From Candidatus Krumholzibacteriia bacterium (lineage in GTDB: Bacteria > Krumholzibacteriota > Krumholzibacteriia > Krumholzibacteriales > Krumholzibacteriaceae): a stretch of DNA of 5,700 nucleotides. The notes beneath the pieces were generated by a model that was not told where the DNA came from, did no database searches, and saw nothing but the letters and a program-made list of their open reading frames with translations. Positions 1 to 5,336 of the stretch are shown here, in pieces (within the stretch, counting starts at the first letter, position 1; each line of letters begins with the position of its first letter). The translations under genes were made by a program, and so were the position numbers. The stretch lies in assembly GCA_028706585.1 (NCBI GenBank), contig JAQTVX010000152.1, forward strand, positions 1 to 5,700, written 5' to 3'.

Positions 1-888
1 CACGAAGGCGATCGTCTGCACGTCGTCGAGGACGAGCCTCGTGACGAGATCGGCGGCCTCTATGTTGGAGCTGCGGCGCTCCATCTCGCCGACATCCAGC
101 GTCGGGGGATTCCAGAAGATGAATTGCTTGCGGCCGCGTGGACTACCGTCCTCGGCGATGACTCGGATTTTGCGGCCCAAGAGTCTCTCCGCATGCTCGC
201 CGGGGTTCGCGATCGTTGCCGATGAAGCCGCGAAGACCGGATGCGAGCCGTAGTGCTCGCATATGCGATCGAGGCGTCGCATGACGTTCGCTATGTGCGA
301 GCCGAATATGCCTCGATAGGTATGGATCTCGTCCACCACAACGTACTGGAGCCGCGACAGAAAATTGGCCCATTTGGCGTGATTGGGCAGGATGCCCGAA
401 TGCAGCATGTCGGGATTCGTGAGGAGCACCTTCGCTTCCTCGCGCAGCTTGCGGCGGCTCGAGGCCGGCGTGTCGCCGTCGTAGGTGCCCGCCTCGAACC
501 TGATGCCCTTCGGGCCCATGTAGCGCTGCAGCACCCTCAGCTGATCCTGCGCGAGCGCCTTCGTGGGATACAGGTAGAGCGAGCGCGACTCGCTATCCTC
601 GAGTAGGCTGGAAAGCACGGGGATATTGTAGCAGAGCGTCTTCCCGCTCGCGGTCGACGTGACGATGACGACGTCAGTGCCTCCGCGCAGGCTCTTCACG
701 GCCTCGACCTGATGCACGTAGAGCTTATCAATGCCCGTGGCCTTGAGAATCTTCTGGAGCTTGTCGGGAAGCGGTGGCTCGAGCTCCCCGAAGCGCGCCG
801 CTCGCGTCGGGATCGTGTGCTTGTGGGAGATCTGCCCCCTGTAGAAATCCTCGGTCTGCACCTTTTTAAGGAACTTGGTCGCTTCCAC
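1..888 (-). CDS. yprA: YprA/MrfA-like DExH-box helicase, N-terminal part (runs off left edge)
   Basis: ATP-dependent superfamily 2 helicase; only the first 296 codons are in the window. Seen in the sequence: Gln60 in a Q-motif-like YVHQVEAV, Walker A TASGKT (residues 79-84), motif Ia PTKALAQDQ (108-116), motif Ib TNPDMLH (157-163), motif II VVVDEIH with the DEIH box at 186-189, and motif III SSAT (222-225). The text after motif III (FWNPP, then IEAADLV) is typical of YprA. The family (B. subtilis YprA, renamed MrfA) is about 750 residues, so about 60 % is missing, including helicase domain 2 and the Cys-bearing C-terminal region. The start is GTG at 888, preceded five bases away by AAAGGAG. 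It lies 111 bp downstream of the yprB-like exonuclease on the same strand. Known of the family: MrfA works with MrfB in repair of mitomycin C lesions; the same role here is inference. Family assignment is firm. Confidence 0.93.
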   Translation of the reverse strand, partial: MEATKFLKKVQTEDFYRGQISHKHTIPTRAARFGELEPPLPDKLQKILKATGIDKLYVHQVEAVKSLRGGTDVVIVTSTASGKTLCYNIPVLSSLLEDSESRSLYLYPTKALAQDQLRVLQRYMGPKGIRFEAGTYDGDTPASSRRKLREEAKVLLTNPDMLHSGILPNHAKWANFLSRLQYVVVDEIHTYRGIFGSHIANVMRRLDRICEHYGSHPVFAASSATIANPGEHAERLLGRKIRVIAEDGSPRGRKQFIFWNPPTLDVGEMERRSSNIEAADLVTRLVLDDVQTIAFV

Positions 889-893
889 GGCTG

Positions 894-900
894 CTCCTTT
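894..900 (-). promoter_or_regulatory. Shine-Dalgarno sequence of the yprA-like gene
   Basis: AAAGGAG lies 5 bases before the GTG at 888-886. It decides the start: the reading frame has no better initiator near by, and the helicase N-terminus begins naturally here. Confidence 0.8.
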
Positions 901-984
901 GTTGCGGGGAATATTATCAGAAATGGAGCGGGGCCGCACGCGGGATTTGCTGGAGCCCGGTTCCGTGCGCGGACCTCGGGCCGC

Positions 985-999
985 CGCCTCCCCGAGGCG
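985..999 (-). other. Hairpin directly after the yprB stop codon
   Basis: CGCCTC-GGG-GAGGCG forms a perfect 6-bp stem with a 3-base loop, starting the base after the TAG of the yprB-like gene. No run of T follows, and GC-rich sequence continues, so it does not look like an intrinsic terminator of E. coli type. It could stabilise the 3' end of the yprB message or attenuate read-through into yprA. The rest of the 111-bp gap (889-999) holds the yprA ribosome binding site and a GATAAT box near 919-914 without a convincing -35, and nothing else I can support. Confidence 0.45.
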
Positions 1000-1836
1000 C
1001 TACTCGGCGCGGCCGGATAGGAAAACCGTCACTAGCTGCAGCATCGTCACTAGATCGAGCCTGTTGTGGTGGATGATCGTCGCCATGTCCTTCGCGTCTT
1101 GAGTCCGCACGAACTCGTGATAGCTCGCTGGGATGTCGGCGCCCGCAATGTCGCCGACGCGCCTGCGACCGCAGAAGTGCGCCTCGAGGGTCTGGAGCCT
1201 GTGATTCGGGGTTCTGTCTCCGACCACGCTCCTGGCAAGCGGCAGAAGATCGACGTGCGTCGCCGGCTCGCGAAAGGCCAGCCGGTGGATCGTCATGCGC
1301 TCCTCGATGTAGGGCACGTCGAAGGCGATTCCGTTGAATGTGACGAGGACGTCGAAGCGCGGCATGAGCGAGGCGAGATACGCGAGCACGGCCGCCTCCT
1401 CCGAATAATCCCTCGCGAAGAGCTGATCCACGGCAAGGCGCCCTTCGGACGTGTACATGAGGCCCACGAGAAACAGCGGCGCCATGCTGAGCCCCGTCGT
1501 CTCGATGTCGAGATAGCAGATGCGCTCGGGCCGAACCTCCCTGAGCGCCTTGAGAGTGCCGAATCCCGCCGCCGCCGGGAAAAAGGGGCTTCCGAGCGCC
1601 TCGAGATACTCCCGGTGAAACGCCTCCGCTTCGCTCCAGACGGCGCTCGCATCCACGAGAACGCGATGGAACGCCCCCTCTCCGAACTGCACCTCTTCTC
1701 CGCCGATCGCATCCATGAGACGTACCGCGGCGCTCGCTCGCGCGTCGAAGACACGCCTCTCGGACTTGAATACCCCCTCGGCCTTCTTCTTGAGCTCCTC
1801 GAGCTCTCGTTTGAGATCGACGTGGTGGCGGCTCAT
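1000..1836 (-). CDS. yprB: YprB/MrfB-like DEDD-type 3'-5' exonuclease, short form
   Basis: Predicted metal-dependent 3'-5' DNA exonuclease of the RNase H-like superfamily, 278 residues from the start chosen here. Seen: exonuclease motif I YLDIETTG with Asp110 and Glu112, motif II VTFNGIAFDVPYI with Asn168 and Asp173, and motif III HHNRLDLVTM with Asp261 near the C-terminus. The N-terminus (residues 7-24) is a charged, probably helical stretch. The ATG at 1836 gives a natural N-terminus (MSRHHVDL); the frame stays open to an ATG at 1932, but the extra 32 residues are low-complexity and cover repeats that look regulatory. No Shine-Dalgarno precedes 1836. The protein ends soon after motif III, whereas B. 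subtilis YprB is about 410 residues with a C-terminal TPR part. The gene lies upstream of the YprA-like helicase, the reverse of the Bacillus order. The pairing strongly supports the family call; mitomycin-type DNA repair is inferred from MrfAB. Confidence 0.88.
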   Translation of the reverse strand: MSRHHVDLKRELEELKKKAEGVFKSERRVFDARASAAVRLMDAIGGEEVQFGEGAFHRVLVDASAVWSEAEAFHREYLEALGSPFFPAAAGFGTLKALREVRPERICYLDIETTGLSMAPLFLVGLMYTSEGRLAVDQLFARDYSEEAAVLAYLASLMPRFDVLVTFNGIAFDVPYIEERMTIHRLAFREPATHVDLLPLARSVVGDRTPNHRLQTLEAHFCGRRRVGDIAGADIPASYHEFVRTQDAKDMATIIHHNRLDLVTMLQLVTVFLSGRAE

Positions 1837-1840
1837 AGCA

Positions 1841-1859
1841 TGCAACAGTGTACGTTGCA
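1841..1859. repeat. Palindromic operator-like site TGCAAC-N7-GTTGCA
   Basis: Six-base perfect arms separated by 7 bases, ending five bases from the yprB ATG. A bound protein here would block the candidate yprB promoter and start. The same element contains one copy of the ACACTGT heptamer repeated upstream. I do not recognise it as a LexA box or any other named operator. Confidence 0.35.
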
Positions 1860-1876
1860 GCGGCGGACACTGTCGA
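1847..1876 (-). promoter_or_regulatory. Candidate promoter for yprB-yprA with a very short leader
   Basis: TCGACA (1876-1871) matches the sigma70 -35 consensus at five of six bases. After 18 bases comes TACACT (1852-1847), matching the -10 at four of six. Transcription would begin within about 5 bases of the ATG at 1836, giving a leaderless or nearly leaderless message. That fits the lack of a Shine-Dalgarno sequence, but the -10 match is weak. Confidence 0.3.
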
Positions 1877-2001
1877 GGTTGAAGTTGCTGCGACACTGTA
1901 ATTGCATGGCGCGAACAATGCGCCGACATCAATAATAATTATGCGCTGGGCCGCATCGGCCCGCTTCTTGCAAAAAAGTTCCTCGGCTCATGCTGTTTTC
2001 C

Positions 2002-2031
2002 TTGACGCAGTCGGGCGCTTTGGGCTATTTT
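2002..2031 (+). promoter_or_regulatory. Candidate sigma70-type promoter for the M23-queH operon
   Basis: TTGACG at 2002-2007 is a good -35. A -10-like CTATTTT lies at 2025-2031, with 17 or 18 bases between depending on which hexamer is read. Transcription would start near 2038, leaving a leader of about 15 bases before the ATG at 2053. This argues against the in-frame ATG at 1990, which lies upstream of the -35. Confidence 0.5.
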
Positions 2032-2052
2032 ACGGCGAATTCGGGTAAGACC

Positions 2053-3381
2053 ATGGAAAATGATAAATTGAAATCGATAGTGCTCGGGTCCGGGCTGGTC
2101 ATTCTTCTGTGCCTGGTGGCCCTCCACCCCGGGCTCAAGCAGGAGATTGACCGTCAGGCGGGCACGACCGCAGGCGATACGGCGGGTTCCGCCCCGAGCG
2201 CCAAGGCTCCGGATTTCGCGGGAATAGTGACCCCCAACATGTCCTTCTTCGATCTGATGGTCAAGTGCGGCCTCGACGCACCGTCGATCAAGCTGATCGA
2301 GAAGGCCGCCCGCAACGTCTACGATCTGAGGAAGATATATCCGCAGCAGCATTACGAGATCTACGCCGGTGACGACGGCAGCATCGAGAACATACAGTTC
2401 TCGCTCGGCGACACGTCGTACATCGACATCAACATCAAGGCCGGCGACATCTCGGCCGAAAGAAAGAGCTACGATTTCACGACGACGCTGCGCGCGGCGA
2501 GCGGCACGATCACGAACAGCCTCTACCTGGCGTGCAAGGAGCAAGATATTCCGGGCGAGATCGCGGACCAGCTCGGGAACAGAATATTCGCATTCGACAT
2601 CGACTTCTTTACCGATATGCGGAAGGGCGACTACTTCAAGGTGATCTACGAGGAGAGGACCCGCTTCGACGGCCTGAAGAAGATCGGGCGAATTGTCGCG
2701 GCCGAGTTCTACACGCTGGGCCGCGGCCATTATGCATTCCTTTTCGATAATGAGAACGGCAAGGCGGACTACTTCGACGAGAATGGAAAGTCGCTGAGGA
2801 AGCAGCTTCTGAAGGCGCCCCTTTCGTTCTCGCGGATCAGCTCGAACTTCAGCACGCACCGATTCCATCCGGTCCTTCACCACTATGCCCCGCATCTCGG
2901 GGTAGACTACGCGGCGCCGGTCGGAACGCCCGTGATGGCCACCGGCAACGGCACCATCATTGCAGCGGACCGCAACAGCGCAAACGGTAGATTCATCAAG
3001 ATCCGCCATACCAACAACTACGTCACGTACTACCTGCATCTCTCCCGCTTCGCCAAGGGAATCTATCCCGGCGCGCGGGTGCAGCAGGGAGAGATCATCG
3101 GGTACGTTGGAATGACCGGCTACGCGACCGGGCCGCATCTGGACTATCGCATCAAGATCGGGAACACCTTCGTCAATCCTCGCAAGGTCTCGCTTCCGCC
3201 GGCTAAACCGATCACCAGCGATAACATGGCATCGTTCATTGACTTGCGCGACCGGCATCTCGCCAAGCTCGATTCTATCGGCATCCGGGACGACGCCGCT
3301 CCCGTTGCTTCGGCGGATAAATCCGCTGAGGAAGGGCAGGCCTCGGTTGGCGGCAAATCCCCGTCCGCAGTTTCCCATTAG
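2053..3381 (+). CDS. Membrane-anchored M23-family peptidase (MepM/Csd3-like murein endopeptidase)
   Basis: Probable cell-wall peptidase that cuts cross-links in peptidoglycan, 442 residues. Seen: a short charged N-terminus, then one hydrophobic segment (about residues 9-24) that would act as an uncleaved signal anchor, placing the rest outside the inner membrane. A low-complexity Ala/Gly/Thr linker follows (about 35-52), then Csd3/OapA-like N-terminal regions (about 55-240), then the M23 domain (about 260-380). Zinc and catalytic motifs: HLGVD (His281, Asp285), YLHLS (His329) and GPHLDYR (His362, Asp364). Most M23 enzymes have HLH in the last motif, so the final zinc ligand is Asp here. The C-terminal 40 residues are Ala/Ser-rich and poorly ordered. 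The ATG at 2053 is preferred because it directly precedes the anchor; its ribosome binding site is weak. queH follows after 3 bases. Family firm; exact bond cut unknown. Confidence 0.9.
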   Translation: MENDKLKSIVLGSGLVILLCLVALHPGLKQEIDRQAGTTAGDTAGSAPSAKAPDFAGIVTPNMSFFDLMVKCGLDAPSIKLIEKAARNVYDLRKIYPQQHYEIYAGDDGSIENIQFSLGDTSYIDINIKAGDISAERKSYDFTTTLRAASGTITNSLYLACKEQDIPGEIADQLGNRIFAFDIDFFTDMRKGDYFKVIYEERTRFDGLKKIGRIVAAEFYTLGRGHYAFLFDNENGKADYFDENGKSLRKQLLKAPLSFSRISSNFSTHRFHPVLHHYAPHLGVDYAAPVGTPVMATGNGTIIAADRNSANGRFIKIRHTNNYVTYYLHLSRFAKGIYPGARVQQGEIIGYVGMTGYATGPHLDYRIKIGNTFVNPRKVSLPPAKPITSDNMASFIDLRDRHLAKLDSIGIRDDAAPVASADKSAEEGQASVGGKSPSAVSH

Positions 3382-3384
3382 AAG

Positions 3385-3957
3385 ATGACAGCGAAAAAGG
3401 CAATCTTCGTGCATGCGTGCTGCGCTTCGTGCTCGAGCTACGTTCTCGCGCACCTCGCCGAGATCTACGAGACGATCGCCTACTACTACAATCCCAACAT
3501 CCATCCCGAATCCGAATACCGGCTCCGCCTCGATGAGATGCGTCGTGTTTGCAGAAGGCTCGACATCGAGCTCGTCGAGGGCAGCTACAGAAACCTCCGC
3601 TGGTGGAAAGAGATCGCGCCGTTCAAGGATCTGTCGGAGAAGAGCGAGCGCTGCTGGGCCTGCTATCGATTCAGGCTCGATGCCACGGCGAAGAAGGCGG
3701 CGCAATTCGGCATCCCCCTCTTCACAACGACCCTCTCCGTGAGCCCGCACAAGGTGTTCGAGCGCATCGATGCGATAGGACGCGAGGCCGCCGTGAGATA
3801 CGGAATCGAGTTTCTGGCGGAGGATTTCAAGAAGAAGAATGGATTCAAGATCAGCGTCGAGCGCAGCCGCGAAATGGGGCTCTCGAGGCAGGACTACTGC
3901 GGATGCCTCATGAGTCTCGAAGAGGCCCGGAAGCGCAGGGACCAGGACAGGGATTGA
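3385..3957 (+). CDS. queH: QueH, epoxyqueuosine reductase (DUF208 type)
   Basis: Catalyses the last step of queuosine synthesis, reducing epoxyqueuosine to queuosine in the wobble position of GUN-anticodon tRNAs; it is the non-homologous, cobalamin-independent alternative to QueG. The protein has 190 residues, usual for the family. Seen: HACCASCS (Cys12, Cys13, Cys16), YYYNPNIHP (33-41), the SERCWACY motif (Cys90, Cys93), FTTTLSVSPHK (113-123), DFKKKNG (147-153) and the C-terminal QDYCGC (Cys172, Cys174). These are the Cys sets that bind the Fe-S cluster and second iron in characterised QueH. The first motif has Ser15 where many members have Pro (CCAPCS). The ATG lies 3 bases after the M23 stop without a clear Shine-Dalgarno, so translation is probably coupled. 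No functional link to the peptidase is evident, and no other queuosine gene is in the window. Confidence 0.95.
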   Translation: MTAKKAIFVHACCASCSSYVLAHLAEIYETIAYYYNPNIHPESEYRLRLDEMRRVCRRLDIELVEGSYRNLRWWKEIAPFKDLSEKSERCWACYRFRLDATAKKAAQFGIPLFTTTLSVSPHKVFERIDAIGREAAVRYGIEFLAEDFKKKNGFKISVERSREMGLSRQDYCGCLMSLEEARKRRDQDRD

Positions 3958-3977
3958 TCGACATGACCGAGGCTCGC

Positions 3978-5036
3978 TCAGTCGGGCCGTCTGGCCTCGA
4001 CCATGAGCCTCTTGTCGGAAGGAGCCTCCACCTCGCCGATGATCGCGGCGCCATTCACTCCGCGCTTCTTCAGTGTGGCGAGATAGCGGGCGGCATATCT
4101 GCGGGGCATCGACACGAGAAGCCCGCCCGATGTCTGCGGATCGCAGAGCAGCATTTCGAGCGCCGGATGAATGCCGCTCCCGAAAACCGTATCATCCTTG
4201 ACGTATTCGTAGTTCGACATCCCGCCCCCCGTGAGAAAACCGCGTTTGGCGAGATCGAGCGTCCCCGGCAGCGTCGGAAGCGCCCGCGCGTTGATGCGCA
4301 GGCTCACATCTGATGCTCGGGCCACCTCAAGAGCGTGCCCGAGAAGACCGAAACCGGTTATGTCGGTGCAGGCGCCGGCGCCGAGCTCGTACAGGCCCGC
4401 GGCGGCCTCGCGGTTCAGCGCGGCGAGCGAACGGTAGAAGAGCTTCTCGCGCCTCGGGGAGAGCGCGCCGTTCTTGAGAGCGGTCGAGTATATGCCGGTG
4501 CCGAGAGGCTTCGTGAGAACGAGAACGTCGCCGTTTCGCGCGTTTCCCTTCCGGAGAATGCGGTCCGGATGGATGAGGCCGGCGACGGAGAGTCCGTACA
4601 CAAGCTCGGAATTGCGTATCGTGTGCCCCCCGACGATCACCGCTCCCGCCTCGTTCACCTTGTCGGCGCCTCCCCGGAGGAGCTCGCCGAGAACGTCCAG
4701 CGGCAGCTTCCCCGTCGGGAAGCCGACGATATTGAGCGCAGTGAACGGTCTGCCTCCCATGGCGTAGATATCGCTCAGGGCGTTGGCCGCGGCGACCTGC
4801 CCGAAAGTGTACGGGTCGTCGACGATCGCCGGAAAGAAGTCGACCGTCAGAACGAGAGCCGTGTCGTCCGTGAGGCGCACTACACCGCTGTCATCAGCCT
4901 GATTGCATCCGACGATGAGATCGGGATGACGCTGCGGGGGGAGAGTTTTGAGCACCGGCCACAACTCCGTTGGGCTGAGCTTCGATGCTCAGCCGGAGCA
5001 GGAAGCCATGGCGGTGAGACGCAGCTTCTTCTTCAC
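3978..5036 (-). CDS. selD: SelD, selenide water dikinase, itself a selenoprotein (Sec16 at in-frame TGA)
   Basis: Makes selenophosphate from selenide and ATP, the selenium donor for selenocysteine and selenouridine; cytoplasmic. With TGA 4991-4989 read as selenocysteine the protein has 352 residues (E. coli SelD 347). Seen: LRLT (5-8), then CSGUASKLSP with Sec16 and Lys19, matching Cys17 and Lys20 of E. coli with identical spacing from the RLT motif. The body is complete: ADDSGV, TVDFFPAIVDDPYTFGQ, ANALSDIYAMGG, VGGHTIR, TDITGFGLLGHALE and CDPQTSGG, as in the AIRS-fold synthetase family. The GTG start at 5036 is set by a strong GGAGGAG four bases upstream. A caller treating TGA as stop would begin at TTG 4964 and lose the active-site loop. 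It lies 36 bp downstream of the ferredoxin gene and is convergent with queH, 20 bp apart. No other selenium gene is in the window; selA, selB and selC are predicted elsewhere. A sequencing error is unlikely because UGA sits exactly at the catalytic position. Confidence 0.95.
4949..4991 (-). promoter_or_regulatory. Candidate bacterial SECIS element in selD
   Basis: Twenty bases after the TGA, GCCCAAC (4975-4969) pairs with GTTG-T-GGC (4965-4958) around the loop GGA (4968-4966), leaving a single bulged U at 4961. Bacterial SECIS hairpins are expected within coding sequence shortly after the UGA, with a G at the start of a small apical loop; E. coli fdhF has 18 bases between UGA and its loop. 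TGAGC at 4991-4987 can also pair with GCTCA at 4953-4949, closing an outer stem. The bulge is on the 3' arm, unlike the E. coli example. Pairing was done by eye. Confidence 0.55.
4973..4994 (-). repeat. Perfect 8-bp inverted repeat containing the Sec codon
   Basis: GGCTGAGC (4994-4987) and GCTCAGCC (4980-4973) are exact reverse complements around a 6-base loop, ATCGAA. The TGA lies inside the 5' arm. The 3' arm shares bases 4975-4973 with the SECIS-like hairpin, so the two folds exclude each other in the message. Confidence 0.6.
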
Positions 5037-5040
5037 GCTA

Positions 5041-5047
5041 CTCCTCC
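5041..5047 (-). promoter_or_regulatory. Shine-Dalgarno sequence that fixes the selD start
   Basis: GGAGGAG lies 4 bases before the GTG at 5036-5034 (6 bases if GGAGG is counted). It lies upstream of the in-frame TGA, so it supports translation through that codon. The later in-frame ATG at 5009 has no such sequence. Confidence 0.85.
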
Positions 5048-5072
5048 AGAAAGCGATTTGGCTCTTCGTCCG

Positions 5073-5246
5073 CTACTCGATCTCCCTTATTGCGCCCACG
5101 GGACACTCGGGAACGCATAGGCCGCAGCCCGTACAGAGATCGGCGTCGATGACGAAGATGTCATCCTTCTCGGCGATCACCTCGACGGGGCACGCCGGCT
5201 GACACGCACCGCAGCAGATGCATTCGTTCGTGATCTTGTATGCCAT
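5073..5246 (-). CDS. Small 2[4Fe-4S] ferredoxin, clostridial type
   Basis: Low-potential electron carrier in the cytoplasm, 57 residues, the usual size. Seen: two complete cluster motifs, C-x2-C-x2-C-x3-CP at Cys9, 12, 15 and 19, and again at Cys38, 41, 44 and 48. The halves are near repeats of each other, as in clostridial ferredoxins. An extra Cys11 sits inside the first motif (CICC). The ATG at 5246 has GGAGGGG three bases upstream, which rules out the longer in-frame start at 5321. selD follows after 36 bp with its own strong ribosome binding site, so the two are probably co-transcribed. The redox partner cannot be told from the sequence. It points to an anaerobic or iron-sulphur-rich metabolism but is not specific to selenium. 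Confidence 0.93.
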   Translation of the reverse strand: MAYKITNECICCGACQPACPVEVIAEKDDIFVIDADLCTGCGLCVPECPVGAIREIE

Positions 5247-5249
5247 ATT

Positions 5250-5256
5250 CCCCTCC
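5250..5256 (-). promoter_or_regulatory. Shine-Dalgarno sequence of the ferredoxin gene
   Basis: GGAGGGG lies directly upstream of the ATG at 5246-5244 and selects it over the in-frame ATG at 5321, which would add 25 residues unlike any ferredoxin. Confidence 0.8.
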
Positions 5257-5282
5257 GAAATACCTCTCTCGAACAATGCATA

Positions 5283-5311
5283 TAGATATCCCCGCCTCCG
5301 CGGAGCGTCAA
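5283..5311 (-). promoter_or_regulatory. Candidate promoter for ferredoxin-selD
   Basis: TTGACG (5311-5306) is followed after 17 bases by TATCTA (5288-5283) in a TA-rich stretch, giving a leader of about 30 bases. The -35 hexamer is identical to the one upstream of the M23 gene. The -10 match is poor, so this is tentative. Confidence 0.35.
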
Positions 5312-5329
5312 TCAAAATCATGGCTCCGC
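5300..5329 (-). other. Inverted repeat between the M16 gene and the ferredoxin gene
   Basis: GCGGAGC (5329-5323) and GCTCCGC (5306-5300) form a 7-bp stem around a 16-base loop, starting 7 bases after the M16 stop. Its 3' arm overlaps the candidate -35 of the ferredoxin promoter. No T run follows, so a terminator function is uncertain; it could equally be an operator. Confidence 0.35.
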
Positions 5330-5336
5330 CCCGCGG

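Larger units (their letters stand above)
1837..2052. other. Divergent intergenic region with clustered short repeats
   Basis: This 216-bp region separates yprB (leftward) from the M23 gene (rightward). It holds TGCAAC-N7-GTTGCA at 1841-1859, GGCGC-N7-GCGCC at 1908-1924 and GGGCC-N5-GGCCC at 1948-1962. ACACTGT occurs at 1867-1873 and 1893-1899 (GACACTGT in both), and again inverted at 1845-1851. An AT-rich stretch lies at 1930-1943. These could be operator half-sites for either promoter. No small ORF with a ribosome binding site is apparent. Regulatory function is inference. Confidence 0.5.

Noticed and set aside
1066..1935. A 289-codon plus-strand open frame opposite yprB
   Set aside because: It mirrors the exonuclease codons, has no ribosome binding site and shows no domain. 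The minus-strand frame carries all DEDD motifs.
1908..1962. GGCGC-N7-GCGCC and GGGCC-N5-GGCCC as terminators or riboswitch stems
   Set aside because: Five-base GC arms are expected by chance in GC-rich DNA, and neither is followed by a T run or resembles a known riboswitch core. They are kept only as part of the intergenic description.
1990..2052. The upstream ATG at 1990 as the start of the M23 gene
   Set aside because: It would place the candidate promoter inside the gene and put 21 unrelated residues before a natural signal anchor that begins at ATG 2053.
1939..3750. A 603-codon open frame on the minus strand antisense to the M23 and queH genes
   Set aside because: The plus-strand frames have clear family motifs throughout, and this antisense frame gives no recognisable domain and is rich in Arg, Val and Asp. 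Long antisense frames are common in GC-rich coding DNA.
3968..3999. CGAGGC ... GCCTCG inverted repeat near the convergent queH and selD ends, as a shared terminator
   Set aside because: The arms are only 6 bp, the loop is 20 bases, most of it lies within the selD coding end, and no T run follows on either strand.
4989..4991. TGA in selD as a nonsense mutation or sequencing error making a pseudogene
   Set aside because: The codon falls exactly at the catalytic Cys/Sec position, the frame is intact on both sides, the rest of the protein is well conserved, and a plausible SECIS follows. Random damage would not be expected at that residue.
4335..5120. A 261-codon plus-strand open frame opposite selD
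   Set aside because: It is a shadow of selD codon bias and contains no motif, while the minus frame is a complete SelD.
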